Source: an uncultured Lachnospiraceae bacterium (GTDB taxonomy: Bacteria > Bacillota > Clostridia > Lachnospirales > Lachnospiraceae). From it: a DNA stretch of 64,000 nucleotides. The translations under genes were made by a program, and so were the position numbers. Positions 25,283 through 33,802 of the stretch are shown here, in pieces. The notes under the pieces are model-generated. The model searched no databases, was not told the origin of the DNA, and saw only the letters and a list, made by a program, of their open reading frames with translations. The stretch's first letter is position 1, and the number at the start of each line of letters is the position of its first letter. The stretch lies in NCBI GenBank assembly GCA_934292725.1, contig CAKQXY010000001.1:62001-126000 (forward strand), in the 5' to 3' direction.

Positions 25283-26260
25283 ATGAGAAAACAAATGATT
25301 GCTTTTTCAATGTTGATCGTAATGTCAATATCTATGCCAGTCTATGCAGATGGGGTATCTGGACTTTTCTCTGAATCAACTCAGTTGACTAACAAAATAG
25401 AAAAAGGTAGTTTACCTGATCGTGGTGATTTAGAAGCGCAACTAACTACGATCAGTGCAAGTAGTAGGCATACGGTAGCGCTGAAATCCGATGGCACCGT
25501 AGTCGCTGTTGGAATGAATGACCAAGGACAATGTAATGTGGATAGTTGGAATAACATTATAGCAGTTAGCACTGGAACTGCTTACACAGTAGGTTTGAAA
25601 TTGGATGGTACAGCAGTTGCTACGGGATGGAATAAAACCGGTCAATGCAACGTAAATGGTTGGAGTGATCTTGTAGCAATAACTTGCGGACATTTTCATA
25701 CAGTGGGATTGAAAAGTGATGAAACGGTAGTTGCTACTGGTAGTAATTCAAAAGGCGAATGTAACGTGGATAATTGGAAGAACATTGTAGCGATTAGTGC
25801 TGGTATATATCACACAGTAGGATTAAAATCAGATGGAACTGTGGTTGTCGTAGGCAAGAATAACGATGGTCAATGTAATGTAAGTAATTGGACAGATATC
25901 GTAGCGATTAGTGCTGGTATGTACCACACAGTAGGATTAAAATCAGATGGAACTGTGGTTGCCGTAGGAAAGAATAGCGATGGTCAATGTGATGTAAGCA
26001 ATTGGACAGACATCGTAGCGATTAGTGCTGGAGATAGTTATACAGTAGGTTTGAAATCGGATGGCACTGTAGTTGCCATTGGATTGAATGATAGTAGCCA
26101 ATGTGATGTGCTCAATTGGTCTGATATTGTAGAAATTAGTGCTGGTGCTTGCCATACAGTTGGTTTGAAATCAGATGGAACTGTAGTTGCAATAGGCGCA
26201 CAAAAAAATGGCAGATGTAATGTAGGCAATTGGACAGATATTCAGATGCCAGCAAGGTAA
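25283..26260 (+). CDS. Exported protein made of RCC1-like repeats
   Basis: A 325-residue protein with a signal peptide (residues 1-22, ending VYA before DG). About seven near-identical repeats of roughly 37 residues follow, each built as HTVGLKSDGTVVAVGxNxxGQCNVxxWxDIVAISAG, predicted to form a beta-propeller outside the membrane. The same repeats sit on the cytosolic Hsp70-like protein at 3,530. The leader and first 30 residues (SGLFSEST, TNK) are shared with the unrelated 28,180 product. Near-identical repeats make copy-number change likely. Confidence 0.8.
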   Translation: MRKQMIAFSMLIVMSISMPVYADGVSGLFSESTQLTNKIEKGSLPDRGDLEAQLTTISASSRHTVALKSDGTVVAVGMNDQGQCNVDSWNNIIAVSTGTAYTVGLKLDGTAVATGWNKTGQCNVNGWSDLVAITCGHFHTVGLKSDETVVATGSNSKGECNVDNWKNIVAISAGIYHTVGLKSDGTVVVVGKNNDGQCNVSNWTDIVAISAGMYHTVGLKSDGTVVAVGKNSDGQCDVSNWTDIVAISAGDSYTVGLKSDGTVVAIGLNDSSQCDVLNWSDIVEISAGACHTVGLKSDGTVVAIGAQKNGRCNVGNWTDIQMPAR

Positions 26261-26307
26261 GCTAATAAATTTCTTAAGGAAAGCGTTTAATAGCGATTGC
26301 AAGACCT

Positions 26308-26357
26308 TGGAAACAAATTTCAAAAAATGCCTATATTCATGTTTAAAATAGGGGCAT
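26308..26357 (+). promoter_or_regulatory. Shared TGGAAACA-type control element with palindrome
   Basis: TGGAAACAAATTTC (26,308) stands 36 bp before TAAAAT (26,344), with ATGCCTATAT and ATAGGGGCAT as inverted arms. This is the same arrangement as at 24,661. Confidence 0.5.
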
Positions 26358-26387
26358 AAAGAAAATAAAAAGGTGGAGGACAAATAT

Positions 26388-27449
26388 ATGAGCTTTTTTA
26401 GCAAACTATTTAGAAAACATCAAAATAAAGATCAACAACAAACAGAGCAAGCCGAAGAAAAACAGACTAACACAAAGCAGCCTGAAACACCTGAAGCGAA
26501 AAACGATCAGCCTGACTCACATATGGTAATTGTGACAATGCTTGCAACAGCAAACACTGCATTGGCAAAAGGTGAATATTCACGTGCCGCAGATACCTAT
26601 AAACAGATTCTTAATCTTGAGAATCAAAATACTACCGCCCAATATAACCTTGGACAACTGTATTTACGAGGAAACGGTGTTGAACAAAGTTATGTTGAAG
26701 CAGCAAAATTATTTCGGTCTGCCGCTGAGTTTGGAAACGATGGATATGCACAGAACTTCCTTGCTGTCCTTTATAATACTGGCTCTGGTGTAGGAAAAAA
26801 TGATCTTGCAGCTTTGTACTGGTTTGATCGAGCAACTGACAATGGTGTAGAAGTATCAAAAAGAGACCGAGATGGAATCTTTAATGCATACCGAAACAGC
26901 AATAGTCCAGAGGAGTTCAATAGTTTGATGCAAACATTATCAGACTGGTGTAAAACAGGAACCGCTGATATTCCACAAGATGCAAAGAAAGCAGCGTATT
27001 GGTTAGAAAAAAAGCAGCCATTGGAAAGACAACAACAAGCACCGGAAAAAGCAGAAGACCCTGCGAAAGATGCCAACAGTCCAGATATTATAGAATTGGT
27101 TATTGAACGACTGCTTCTGGCATTTCATACAAAAATTCCAGCAACTGGAACCTTTGAATCGAGATCGGTAACTTTTGGTCCAACTGCAACGGGTGATTTT
27201 TCAAATTTGTATGTGCACAAGTTAGGTATAATAATTGAACCAGATACGAAAGACAAAAATAACAGATGGTTAAGGGCAGCTGTAACCTTTTTTAATTCAG
27301 ACTATGTTCGAAGTGCCTATATATTGAAGGGAACTAGTCAGGAACTTGAAGAATATTTGAACACTCCTGAAGCTCGTAGAAAGATAACAGAAGTACTTCT
27401 GTCACTTGATCGCAATGCCCGCAAAGACGAGGTACTAGGAGAAGACTAA
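26388..27449 (+). CDS. Sel1-repeat protein with a MxFFSKLFRK N-terminus
   Basis: Start set at ATG 26,388 behind GGTGGAGGACAAATAT. The 353-residue product begins MSFFSKLFRKHQ, the same motif as the 31,363 product, then a Gln/Glu/Pro-rich linker. Residues about 50-165 hold TPR/Sel1 repeats (AQYNLGQLYLRGNGVEQSYV, then FLAVLYNTGSGVGKNDLAAL). The C-terminal 120 residues (VIERLLLAFHTK ... EVLLSLDRNARK) are an unknown alpha/beta domain. No signal peptide; the N-terminal motif could bind a membrane surface. It probably scaffolds other locus proteins. Confidence 0.65.
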   Translation: MSFFSKLFRKHQNKDQQQTEQAEEKQTNTKQPETPEAKNDQPDSHMVIVTMLATANTALAKGEYSRAADTYKQILNLENQNTTAQYNLGQLYLRGNGVEQSYVEAAKLFRSAAEFGNDGYAQNFLAVLYNTGSGVGKNDLAALYWFDRATDNGVEVSKRDRDGIFNAYRNSNSPEEFNSLMQTLSDWCKTGTADIPQDAKKAAYWLEKKQPLERQQQAPEKAEDPAKDANSPDIIELVIERLLLAFHTKIPATGTFESRSVTFGPTATGDFSNLYVHKLGIIIEPDTKDKNNRWLRAAVTFFNSDYVRSAYILKGTSQELEEYLNTPEARRKITEVLLSLDRNARKDEVLGED

Positions 27450-27458
27450 TAGCATAGG

Positions 27459-27500
27459 CGGAAACACTTTTTAAATCAAACCAAAACAACATGATAAAAT
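27459..27500 (+). promoter_or_regulatory. CGGAAACA element before the lipoprotein gene
   Basis: CGGAAACACTTTTT (27,459) lies exactly 36 bp before TAAAAT (27,495), matching the spacing at 24,661 and 26,308. The palindrome is missing here. Confidence 0.4.
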
Positions 27501-27538
27501 TTGCTCATAAAACAAAACTTCAAAAGGAGGAAACTATT

Positions 27539-28051
27539 ATGATGAAGTCAAAGGTTACAAAGATGAGCATTGTGGTAATCCTTATGGTCGCAATGTTGAT
27601 GAGCTTGGTGGGGTGCTCAAAGCGATCCAGCAGTAGCAGCAGTACAAACAATGTATCACCTGTGCAGCAGAACAACACAGTATCGAATTCTAATACTTCC
27701 AGTGTGAAAACAAATCAAGGTGGAAGTAATTATGGAAACTCTGGAAATGTTAATGTCAATTATAATGAGAAAACGCTGTGTAGTCGATGCGATGGTTTAG
27801 GAGAGTGCCTAGAGTGCTTCGGAGAGGGAGATCTCAACTGTGATTCTTATTGTATTGGAGGACGATGCATCTATTGTTCTGACAATGGCAAAATTTTGGT
27901 GGATTTTGACTCTAAGGGAAATCCGAAATACAGAAATTGCCCATATTGTTACAATGGAAGTTGTAAGAAATGCAATGGTACCGGCCGAATTGATTGCCGA
28001 TATTGCACTGATGGTAAGTGCCCATCCTGCCACGGTTCTGGTTACATCTAA
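27539..28051 (+). CDS. Lipoprotein with DnaJ-type CxxCxG cysteine motifs
   Basis: Start at ATG 27,539 behind AAAGGAGGAAACTATT. The 170-residue product has a lipobox LVGC (Cys 26), a Ser/Asn-rich linker, and from residue about 78 repeated CxxC pairs: CSRCDGLG, CLECFGEG, CPYCYNGSC, CKKCNGTG, CPSCHGSG. These resemble the zinc-binding region of DnaJ, without a J domain. It would sit on the outer face of the membrane. A fragment of a sister gene lies at 25,171. Confidence 0.75.
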   Translation: MMKSKVTKMSIVVILMVAMLMSLVGCSKRSSSSSSTNNVSPVQQNNTVSNSNTSSVKTNQGGSNYGNSGNVNVNYNEKTLCSRCDGLGECLECFGEGDLNCDSYCIGGRCIYCSDNGKILVDFDSKGNPKYRNCPYCYNGSCKKCNGTGRIDCRYCTDGKCPSCHGSGYI

Positions 28052-28090
28052 AAAGTCTGATTTTAAATAGAAATAGCGGATCAGTAACAA

Positions 28091-28120
28091 ACATGCGCCT
28101 TGAAAAAATAAGGCGCATGT
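28091..28120 (+). repeat. Perfect 11-bp hairpin in the leader of the 28,180 gene
   Basis: ACATGCGCCTT pairs with AAGGCGCATGT around an 8-nt loop. No U run follows, so it is not a classic terminator. The homologous leader before 25,283 lacks it. Confidence 0.6.
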
Positions 28121-28179
28121 AACTGTTAAAATAAAAAACAACATCGTGCTTATACACGTATTGTACAAGGAGGAACTGT

Positions 28180-29148
28180 ATGAAAAAACAATTAGTTGCC
28201 TTAGTAATGTCAATCGTAATGTTAGTATCTGTGCCAGTCTATGCAGATGGGTTATCTGGACTTTTCTCTGAATCAACTCAATCAACTAACAAAACAGGAA
28301 AAGATAGTTTGCCTGATCCGGGAGAGGTACTGGAAGCTTCTGGAGAATTAATGCAAAGTAACTATAATTTTACAGATGATTACATTTGTGACGTATATAC
28401 ATATGAGATTCCTACAAATAAGAGTTACTTTATTCGACAGTATAAAGAATTGGTAACAAACGCTGGATTTACCATAACAGAAGGTGAGTTAGAAGGAAAT
28501 GAAGCGTATATGATAGAAGATGAAAACAGTTCATCCTATTTGGTTTTTGCAAAGGGTGAAAATGCCCTGCTACTGCTTGTGGATGTTAATGCTTCATTTG
28601 AACCACATATCGAAATGAGTCTTGAACAGTATATGGAATCAGATGAATTTTTGGAACCAGAGAGTAATTACGCAATTGTTACTGTTGGCGATGAAACAAT
28701 TTTATTTTATCTTGATAAATGTATCAAACGCAGTGATTGCTTTGCTGCTTATTATCAAAGCTACAATTTATTTGGAGAAAAGCAATACAGATTAAGTATT
28801 GAGCTTTCTTATGATATAAATGCTGGAAACTATACTCCAAGTGATTTTCGTTATAAAGGGAAGGCACGTCAATATATGTTTAGTTTGCATATTTATACTA
28901 AGTATTTGCATAACAATGATGAATATGTTAATTATGCAAGTGTATACCGTGGTCTTAGTGACAATGACTATGATTTAAAAATATTAAATAAAAGTGAAGA
29001 TGCCAAATCATATGATCTATCGGTTGATATAAAAAAAGCAAAAGTAATAGGTGCTCCAGAAGAATTTAAGAGCTTTCAGGTATGGGCAAATTATACGTTT
29101 GACGAATCCAATCCAGTAGTCGAAAAGATGAAAGAATTTACAAATTAA
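28180..29148 (+). CDS. Exported protein of unknown function
   Basis: A 322-residue protein with a signal peptide ending VYA. Its first 45 residues (SGLFSEST, TNKTGKDSLPD) match the RCC1 protein at 25,283, but the rest differs. The mature part is acidic and beta-rich (YICDVYTYEIPTNKSYFIRQ, YAIVTVGDETILFYLD). No family recognised. The shared leader with a swapped body suggests a set of related surface proteins with exchangeable parts. Confidence 0.65.
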   Translation: MKKQLVALVMSIVMLVSVPVYADGLSGLFSESTQSTNKTGKDSLPDPGEVLEASGELMQSNYNFTDDYICDVYTYEIPTNKSYFIRQYKELVTNAGFTITEGELEGNEAYMIEDENSSSYLVFAKGENALLLLVDVNASFEPHIEMSLEQYMESDEFLEPESNYAIVTVGDETILFYLDKCIKRSDCFAAYYQSYNLFGEKQYRLSIELSYDINAGNYTPSDFRYKGKARQYMFSLHIYTKYLHNNDEYVNYASVYRGLSDNDYDLKILNKSEDAKSYDLSVDIKKAKVIGAPEEFKSFQVWANYTFDESNPVVEKMKEFTN

Positions 29149-29187
29149 CACTCGCTCATATGAAGCATAAAGAGAGGCAGTTATCCT

Positions 29188-30333
29188 ATGAAATTGCAAG
29201 TAAAATTTAAAACACCTGGCTTTGCAGACTGTGACATTGAAGTTCAGGCGAAAGGTTTTCTTGCGGCATCTGTATACTGGGCAGATAAAAATGGTCCCCT
29301 TTCCGAATGGTCATCATTAGCAGTATTTCCAATCAATCCCTCCGGAACCGGAAGTTACTCTTTTGATGGCCATCGGGCAATTCCAATCGCCGCAACTCAT
29401 CTCTGCGCAAAATGTATTTCTTCTGATTTTTCAAAGGTCGAAGAAGGATTATTTGAAATTCCAGAAGCATTTCGCCCTCAGATACTAACAGGTTCGCTGA
29501 TCGGAGCTTTCTCTCTTATGAGTGATCTGCATCTATCTGGAAAGCCTGGAAAAATACTTCGGGCACTTAATGCCGTAAATTCAGACATTTTAATTGCAGG
29601 AGATTTGGTTAATGATGGATATGCCAACCAGTTTCAACTCTTTCAAAAATGTATTGAAGAAACAGCAGCCGATAAACGAATTCTTTCTGTAACTGGAAAT
29701 CATGATCAGCTTTTAAAAGCAAAGGATACTGCCGAATCTTTTGGCTATGATGCATTTCAAGAATACTTATTTACTAGAGCAGGCAATATGGGCTATCAGT
29801 TTCAGAAAGATATCTCTAACGCATACGCAGTTTGTCAAAATAACATTGACATCATTGGACTTCAATGTGTTTCTGTTAACAGAAAATTTGGCTTTTCAGC
29901 TGAAACATTAACCTGGCTGCAAGCACATCTTGAACATACAAAAGATTTGAAATGGCATATTATTCTTTGTCATGCACCTCTGCTGGCTCATAATCCACAT
30001 CGAAATGATGGTGCTGCATATTATCATGGAAATGACATCTTACAAGGTATTTTGGACAACTATACACATATCATCTTTGTATCAGGCCATACGCATTTTT
30101 CACCCAATACCCGTCAAGGAAATGTAGAGTATCTGCCTGATCGGCACACGATTTATATAGATGCCGGAAGCATTGTACCGACGGAGCTTACAGGAGAACC
30201 TCTTATGCCTGCGGAATGGCATGATGGCGTTATTGCAGAACTTGTGTTTTGGGATAGCATTGTAGAAATTAAATATCATTCCATTCACACAGGCAAACTA
30301 TTTCCCAGAGGATATTATTGTTTTCACGTCTAA
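29188..30333 (+). CDS. Calcineurin-like metallophosphoesterase
   Basis: A 381-residue protein. After about 105 residues of an N-terminal beta-domain the metal motifs appear in order: MSDLHLSG (about 111), AGDLVNDG (about 136), TGNHDQ (about 169), CHAPLL (about 263) and SGHTHF (about 296). All are intact, so a two-metal phosphoesterase is expected. No signal peptide, so cytosolic. Substrates in this superfamily include cyclic nucleotides, nucleic acids and phosphoproteins. A fragment of a second copy lies at 48,057. Confidence 0.85.
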   Translation: MKLQVKFKTPGFADCDIEVQAKGFLAASVYWADKNGPLSEWSSLAVFPINPSGTGSYSFDGHRAIPIAATHLCAKCISSDFSKVEEGLFEIPEAFRPQILTGSLIGAFSLMSDLHLSGKPGKILRALNAVNSDILIAGDLVNDGYANQFQLFQKCIEETAADKRILSVTGNHDQLLKAKDTAESFGYDAFQEYLFTRAGNMGYQFQKDISNAYAVCQNNIDIIGLQCVSVNRKFGFSAETLTWLQAHLEHTKDLKWHIILCHAPLLAHNPHRNDGAAYYHGNDILQGILDNYTHIIFVSGHTHFSPNTRQGNVEYLPDRHTIYIDAGSIVPTELTGEPLMPAEWHDGVIAELVFWDSIVEIKYHSIHTGKLFPRGYYCFHV

Positions 30334-30417
30334 AGCACCGAAAATTGCGTAGCCATTAGGGACAGGAACGATGACATTTTTCCTATCGCCCATGTTTTTT
30401 TAGAATCAGGAAATTCG

Positions 30418-30446
30418 TTGACATCAATATGTTTGTAAAGTACAAT
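30418..30446 (+). promoter_or_regulatory. Sigma-A promoter for the PARG-like operon
   Basis: TTGACA (30,418-30,423), 17 bp, TACAAT (30,441-30,446), 47 bp before the ATG at 30,493. It likely starts the run 30,493-38,782. A GC-rich region at 30,358-30,395 with a T run may terminate the preceding unit. Confidence 0.7.
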
Positions 30447-30492
30447 AAAGATAAACAATTCAAATGGACAATTCAACGAAAGGGGAAAACAA

Positions 30493-31338
30493 ATGGATAG
30501 ACGAACTTATAATACAGAAGTGTTTCGCGATACAGCAGGAATGGTTTATCGAAACAAAGCACTGAAGGCTTTCATAAAGGATTCAATTGCAAATCAGAAG
30601 CTCTATTTGCAAAACGAAAATCATGAATTTACGACTGGAAACAGAAAGGATACTGTTGCAAAGATTATTGTTTCTAAGAAGCGTTCGTATGAAGCAGCAG
30701 AACCTTACGCAAGAGCTGGAAAGAAAGTTTGTGTACTGAATTTTGCTTCTGCTCGCTGTCCTGGAGGCGGCGTAAAGCATGGCGCATCTGCTCAGGAGGA
30801 GTGTCTTTGCAGATGTAGTACACTTTATTGGTGCCTGTCTGATCATACGCTTGAGGAAAAGTTTTACCGCCCTCATAAGCAGCTTGATACTTCATTATAT
30901 AACGATGATTGCATTTATACTCCCGATGTCTATGTAATCAAGACAGATGTCGATTTTCCTGAGGCAATGGATCCAAAGGATTGGTACAAAGTCGATGTTT
31001 TAACCTGTGCAGCTCCAAATTTGAGACATATTGACCTGCGATATTCAGACGATAACATAGACGAAGCATCTGAAATTACGAAGGATGACCTTAGAGCTTT
31101 GTTCACATCAAGAATCAGACGAATTTTTCAGGTAGCAGCTGAAAATGAAGCGGAAGTTCTTATTTTAGGCGCATTTGGATGTGGTGCTTTCCGAAATCCT
31201 CCTGAAATTGTAGCAAGTGTATTTGAAGAGTTATCAGCAGAATATCAATATTATTTTGAGACGATTGAATATGCGGTATTCTGCCGTGATTATGAGACAG
31301 AAAATTACAAGATATTTCAAGCGCATCTTGAAAAATAA
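30493..31338 (+). CDS. TIGR02452/DUF2263 protein (bacterial PARG-like macrodomain)
   Basis: A 281-residue protein. The family signature is clear: NFASARCPGGGVKHGASAQE (about 82-101) with ECLCRCSTLYWCL after it, and LGAFGCGAFRNPPEIVA near residue 225. Microbial PARG-like proteins of this group bind or hydrolyse ADP-ribose. The catalytic loop GGG...QEE is present. It is the first gene after a strong promoter and sits among phosphoesterase and nucleotidyltransferase genes, so it may reverse an ADP-ribose or nucleotide modification. Confidence 0.88.
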   Translation: MDRRTYNTEVFRDTAGMVYRNKALKAFIKDSIANQKLYLQNENHEFTTGNRKDTVAKIIVSKKRSYEAAEPYARAGKKVCVLNFASARCPGGGVKHGASAQEECLCRCSTLYWCLSDHTLEEKFYRPHKQLDTSLYNDDCIYTPDVYVIKTDVDFPEAMDPKDWYKVDVLTCAAPNLRHIDLRYSDDNIDEASEITKDDLRALFTSRIRRIFQVAAENEAEVLILGAFGCGAFRNPPEIVASVFEELSAEYQYYFETIEYAVFCRDYETENYKIFQAHLEK

Positions 31339-31362
31339 GTAGAATTTTTTGGAGGAAAAAAT

Positions 31363-31992
31363 ATGGGATTTTTTAGTAAACTTTTTCGAAAAAAACAGTC
31401 AAGTGCCTCTCAGCTTGAGCCATTAAAAGAGACGCTTTCTGCATCTTTACCAAAGGAGACACCTTCTTCACCTACACCTGCACCAACACCAGAAAAGACA
31501 ACACAGCCACCAGTGCAAAATCAAGTGCAGACTCCAACTCAGCCACCAGTACAGACTCCAACTCAGCCTACACCGCGGATTTTTATGGGCGAGTTTGATT
31601 TACTCGAAGGATATCGTCTTGTGTATCAGAGAAGTGGAAACAAATATGGATTTAGTTGCCGTATCAATGCATGTTTATACAAAGGAGATGAACTGATTCG
31701 AAAAATGACAGACGAAACAGGCCGATTTCTGGATTTCCCTGGTGTAGAGCATGGTGAGTGGGAAAAAGACCTTAAGTTTCCATTTGAACCAGTGACAGAT
31801 TTTCCATTTTATATATCCAAAAAATTTAAGGACAATGAACTTGCCGAACTTGAATGGATGGTACAGCCAGATGGCCGTTATTGGGAGGATGAGGATGGAT
31901 ATGGTGCTGAAGATGATGTTAAAATTATATTATATGCAAGTTTTGACAGAACAGGCAAATTTGTCACACCATTCCATGTGAAAAAAGATTAA
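31363..31992 (+). CDS. Unknown protein with MGFFSKLFRK N-terminus and Pro/Thr linker
   Basis: A 209-residue protein. It begins MGFFSKLFRKKQ like the 26,388 product, then a Pro/Thr/Gln linker (PPVQ, TPTQ units) to residue about 70. The last 135 residues are beta-rich (GEFDLLEGYRLVYQR, WEKDLKFPFEPVTDFPFYI) and acidic; no family recognised. The amphipathic start suggests shared targeting with the other MxFFSKLFRK protein. Confidence 0.6.
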   Translation: MGFFSKLFRKKQSSASQLEPLKETLSASLPKETPSSPTPAPTPEKTTQPPVQNQVQTPTQPPVQTPTQPTPRIFMGEFDLLEGYRLVYQRSGNKYGFSCRINACLYKGDELIRKMTDETGRFLDFPGVEHGEWEKDLKFPFEPVTDFPFYISKKFKDNELAELEWMVQPDGRYWEDEDGYGAEDDVKIILYASFDRTGKFVTPFHVKKD

Positions 31993-32004
31993 GGACTTGA
32001 ACAA

Positions 32005-33027
32005 ATGGATAACTACAAAACACTTTTGCAGCAAAGCGAATATAGCTTTTTGAAAACCAATGAGCAGCTTGGCAAGCACATCATCCTATTAGGACTTTCC
32101 GGAAGCTATTCTTATGGAACGAACGTTGACAGCAGCGATATTGACATTCGAGGAATTGCGCTAAATCGAAAGTCTGATTTGATTGGCTTTACACAGTTTG
32201 AGCAATATGTGGATGATCATACCGACACAGTTATATATGCGTTTCGTAAGATTATCTCATTATTTCTCACCTGTAATCCAAATACAATTGAATTGTTAGG
32301 ATTAAATCCAGAACACTATCTCTATTTGAACGACATTGGAAAGATGCTACTTGACAATAAGAAATTATTTTTATCCAGAAGGGCAATCCAATCCTTTGGA
32401 GGTTATGCCGATGCCCAGCTTCGCAGACTTCAAAATGCATTGGCAAGAGGTTCTTTTCCACAGAGCGAAAAAGAACAATATATCTTTAATTCTATAAAAG
32501 CCGCGATGTATGATTTTAATACAACCTATAAAAGCTTTGAAAATGGCTCTATAGAGATTTTTATTGACAAAGCAGTAAATCCAGAGATGGAGACAGAGAT
32601 TTTTGTCAATGCAAATCTAACGCATTATCCACTTCGGGATTATTTAGGCATGTGGAATACAATGTCAAATGTAATAAAAAATTACGAAAAGATTGGCAAG
32701 CGCAATAAAAAGAAGGATGATCTTCATCTAAATAAACATGCCATGCATCTAATCCGATTATTTTTAATGGCACTTGACATTCTGGAAAAGGGTGAGATCA
32801 ATACCTATCGCGCTGAGGAACATGATCTTTTGATGGATATTCGTCTTGGCAAGTATCAAAAAGCCGATGGAAACTTTAATGATACGTTTTATGAGATGCT
32901 TGCTGATTATGAGAAACGCCTTGATTATGCAGCTAAGCACACAGCGCTTCCAGAGGAACCGGATATGGAAAAGATTCAAGATTTAGTCATGACGATTAAC
33001 GAAAGGGTGATTCGGGATGAAATATGA
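32005..33027 (+). CDS. Nucleotidyltransferase of the COG3541/YcgL type
   Basis: A 340-residue protein. The pol-beta-type active site is GSYSYGTNVDSSDIDIRG (about 32-49): GS followed by the DxD pair. The rest is helical, as in the family. Members transfer nucleotides and are often linked to conflict loci. Its stop overlaps the next start by 11 bp, so the two nucleotidyltransferases are translated together. Substrate unknown. Confidence 0.8.
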   Translation: MDNYKTLLQQSEYSFLKTNEQLGKHIILLGLSGSYSYGTNVDSSDIDIRGIALNRKSDLIGFTQFEQYVDDHTDTVIYAFRKIISLFLTCNPNTIELLGLNPEHYLYLNDIGKMLLDNKKLFLSRRAIQSFGGYADAQLRRLQNALARGSFPQSEKEQYIFNSIKAAMYDFNTTYKSFENGSIEIFIDKAVNPEMETEIFVNANLTHYPLRDYLGMWNTMSNVIKNYEKIGKRNKKKDDLHLNKHAMHLIRLFLMALDILEKGEINTYRAEEHDLLMDIRLGKYQKADGNFNDTFYEMLADYEKRLDYAAKHTALPEEPDMEKIQDLVMTINERVIRDEI

Positions 33028-33799
33028 AAATTTTGAAGGACCAGTAGAAGATCTGGTGCGTATGAAGATAAAGGAAATAGAAGAGAAAGAACACATCCGT
33101 GTATTGCATGTTGTTGAATCTGGGAGTCGTGCCTGGGGATTTGCGTCCCCAGACAGTGATTACGATGTGCGATTTATTTACGTGCGAGACAAGAATTTCT
33201 ATCTTTCTCTTCGTGAGACAAAAGATTTCATTAACTGGGAGTTAAATGAAATTCTTGATATCAACGGTTGGGATATCAAAAAAGCCCTGCAGCATTTTCA
33301 TAAGTCAAATGCAACCTTATACGAGTGGGGCAATTCTCCTGTCGTATACTACACAACAGAAGAATGGAAAGAAGTGTATCAAAAAGTCGCAAATCTGTAT
33401 TTTTCCTGCAAATCGGTAATGTATCATTATTATGGTACGGCTGCGAAAAACTATCAGATGTATTTGACAGATGAGTTGGTTAAATACAAAAAGTATTTTT
33501 ATGTTCTTCGGCCTATTTTGGCATGTAAATGGATTGAAGAAAGAAAATGTCCACCACCTGTTTTATTTGATGAATTATTCAATACCGTCCTTGAAGAAGA
33601 TATGAAAACAGCCGTAACGGAGTTATTAGCGAAAAAGGTTCAAATGTCAGAATCCGATCGGGCGCCAAAAATTGACGCCATCAATCAATACATTGAAGAA
33701 AAACTCGCCTACTATAAGGCTCTATTAGAAAAAATGGAGGATGACAGAAACTACGATTGGGAGCCACTTGAGGCTGTATTTCGGGACAGTTTCACGTAA
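33017..33799 (+). CDS. Second nucleotidyltransferase, COG3541 type
   Basis: A 260-residue protein. Active site GSRAWGFASPDSDYDVRF (about 36-53) with the DxD pair intact. It is shorter than the partner gene and only distantly similar. Overlap with the upstream gene and a 3-bp gap to the kinase-NACHT gene place all three in one operon. Paired nucleotidyltransferases may form a heteromer; that is inference. Confidence 0.82.
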   Translation: MKYENFEGPVEDLVRMKIKEIEEKEHIRVLHVVESGSRAWGFASPDSDYDVRFIYVRDKNFYLSLRETKDFINWELNEILDINGWDIKKALQHFHKSNATLYEWGNSPVVYYTTEEWKEVYQKVANLYFSCKSVMYHYYGTAAKNYQMYLTDELVKYKKYFYVLRPILACKWIEERKCPPPVLFDELFNTVLEEDMKTAVTELLAKKVQMSESDRAPKIDAINQYIEEKLAYYKALLEKMEDDRNYDWEPLEAVFRDSFT

Positions 33800-33802
33800 A
33801 AA

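Noticed and set aside
25283..26260. Regular spacing of about 111 bp, at first like a CRISPR or VNTR array
   Set aside because: The repeats are in frame and encode RCC1-like protein units; the spacing is one protein repeat.
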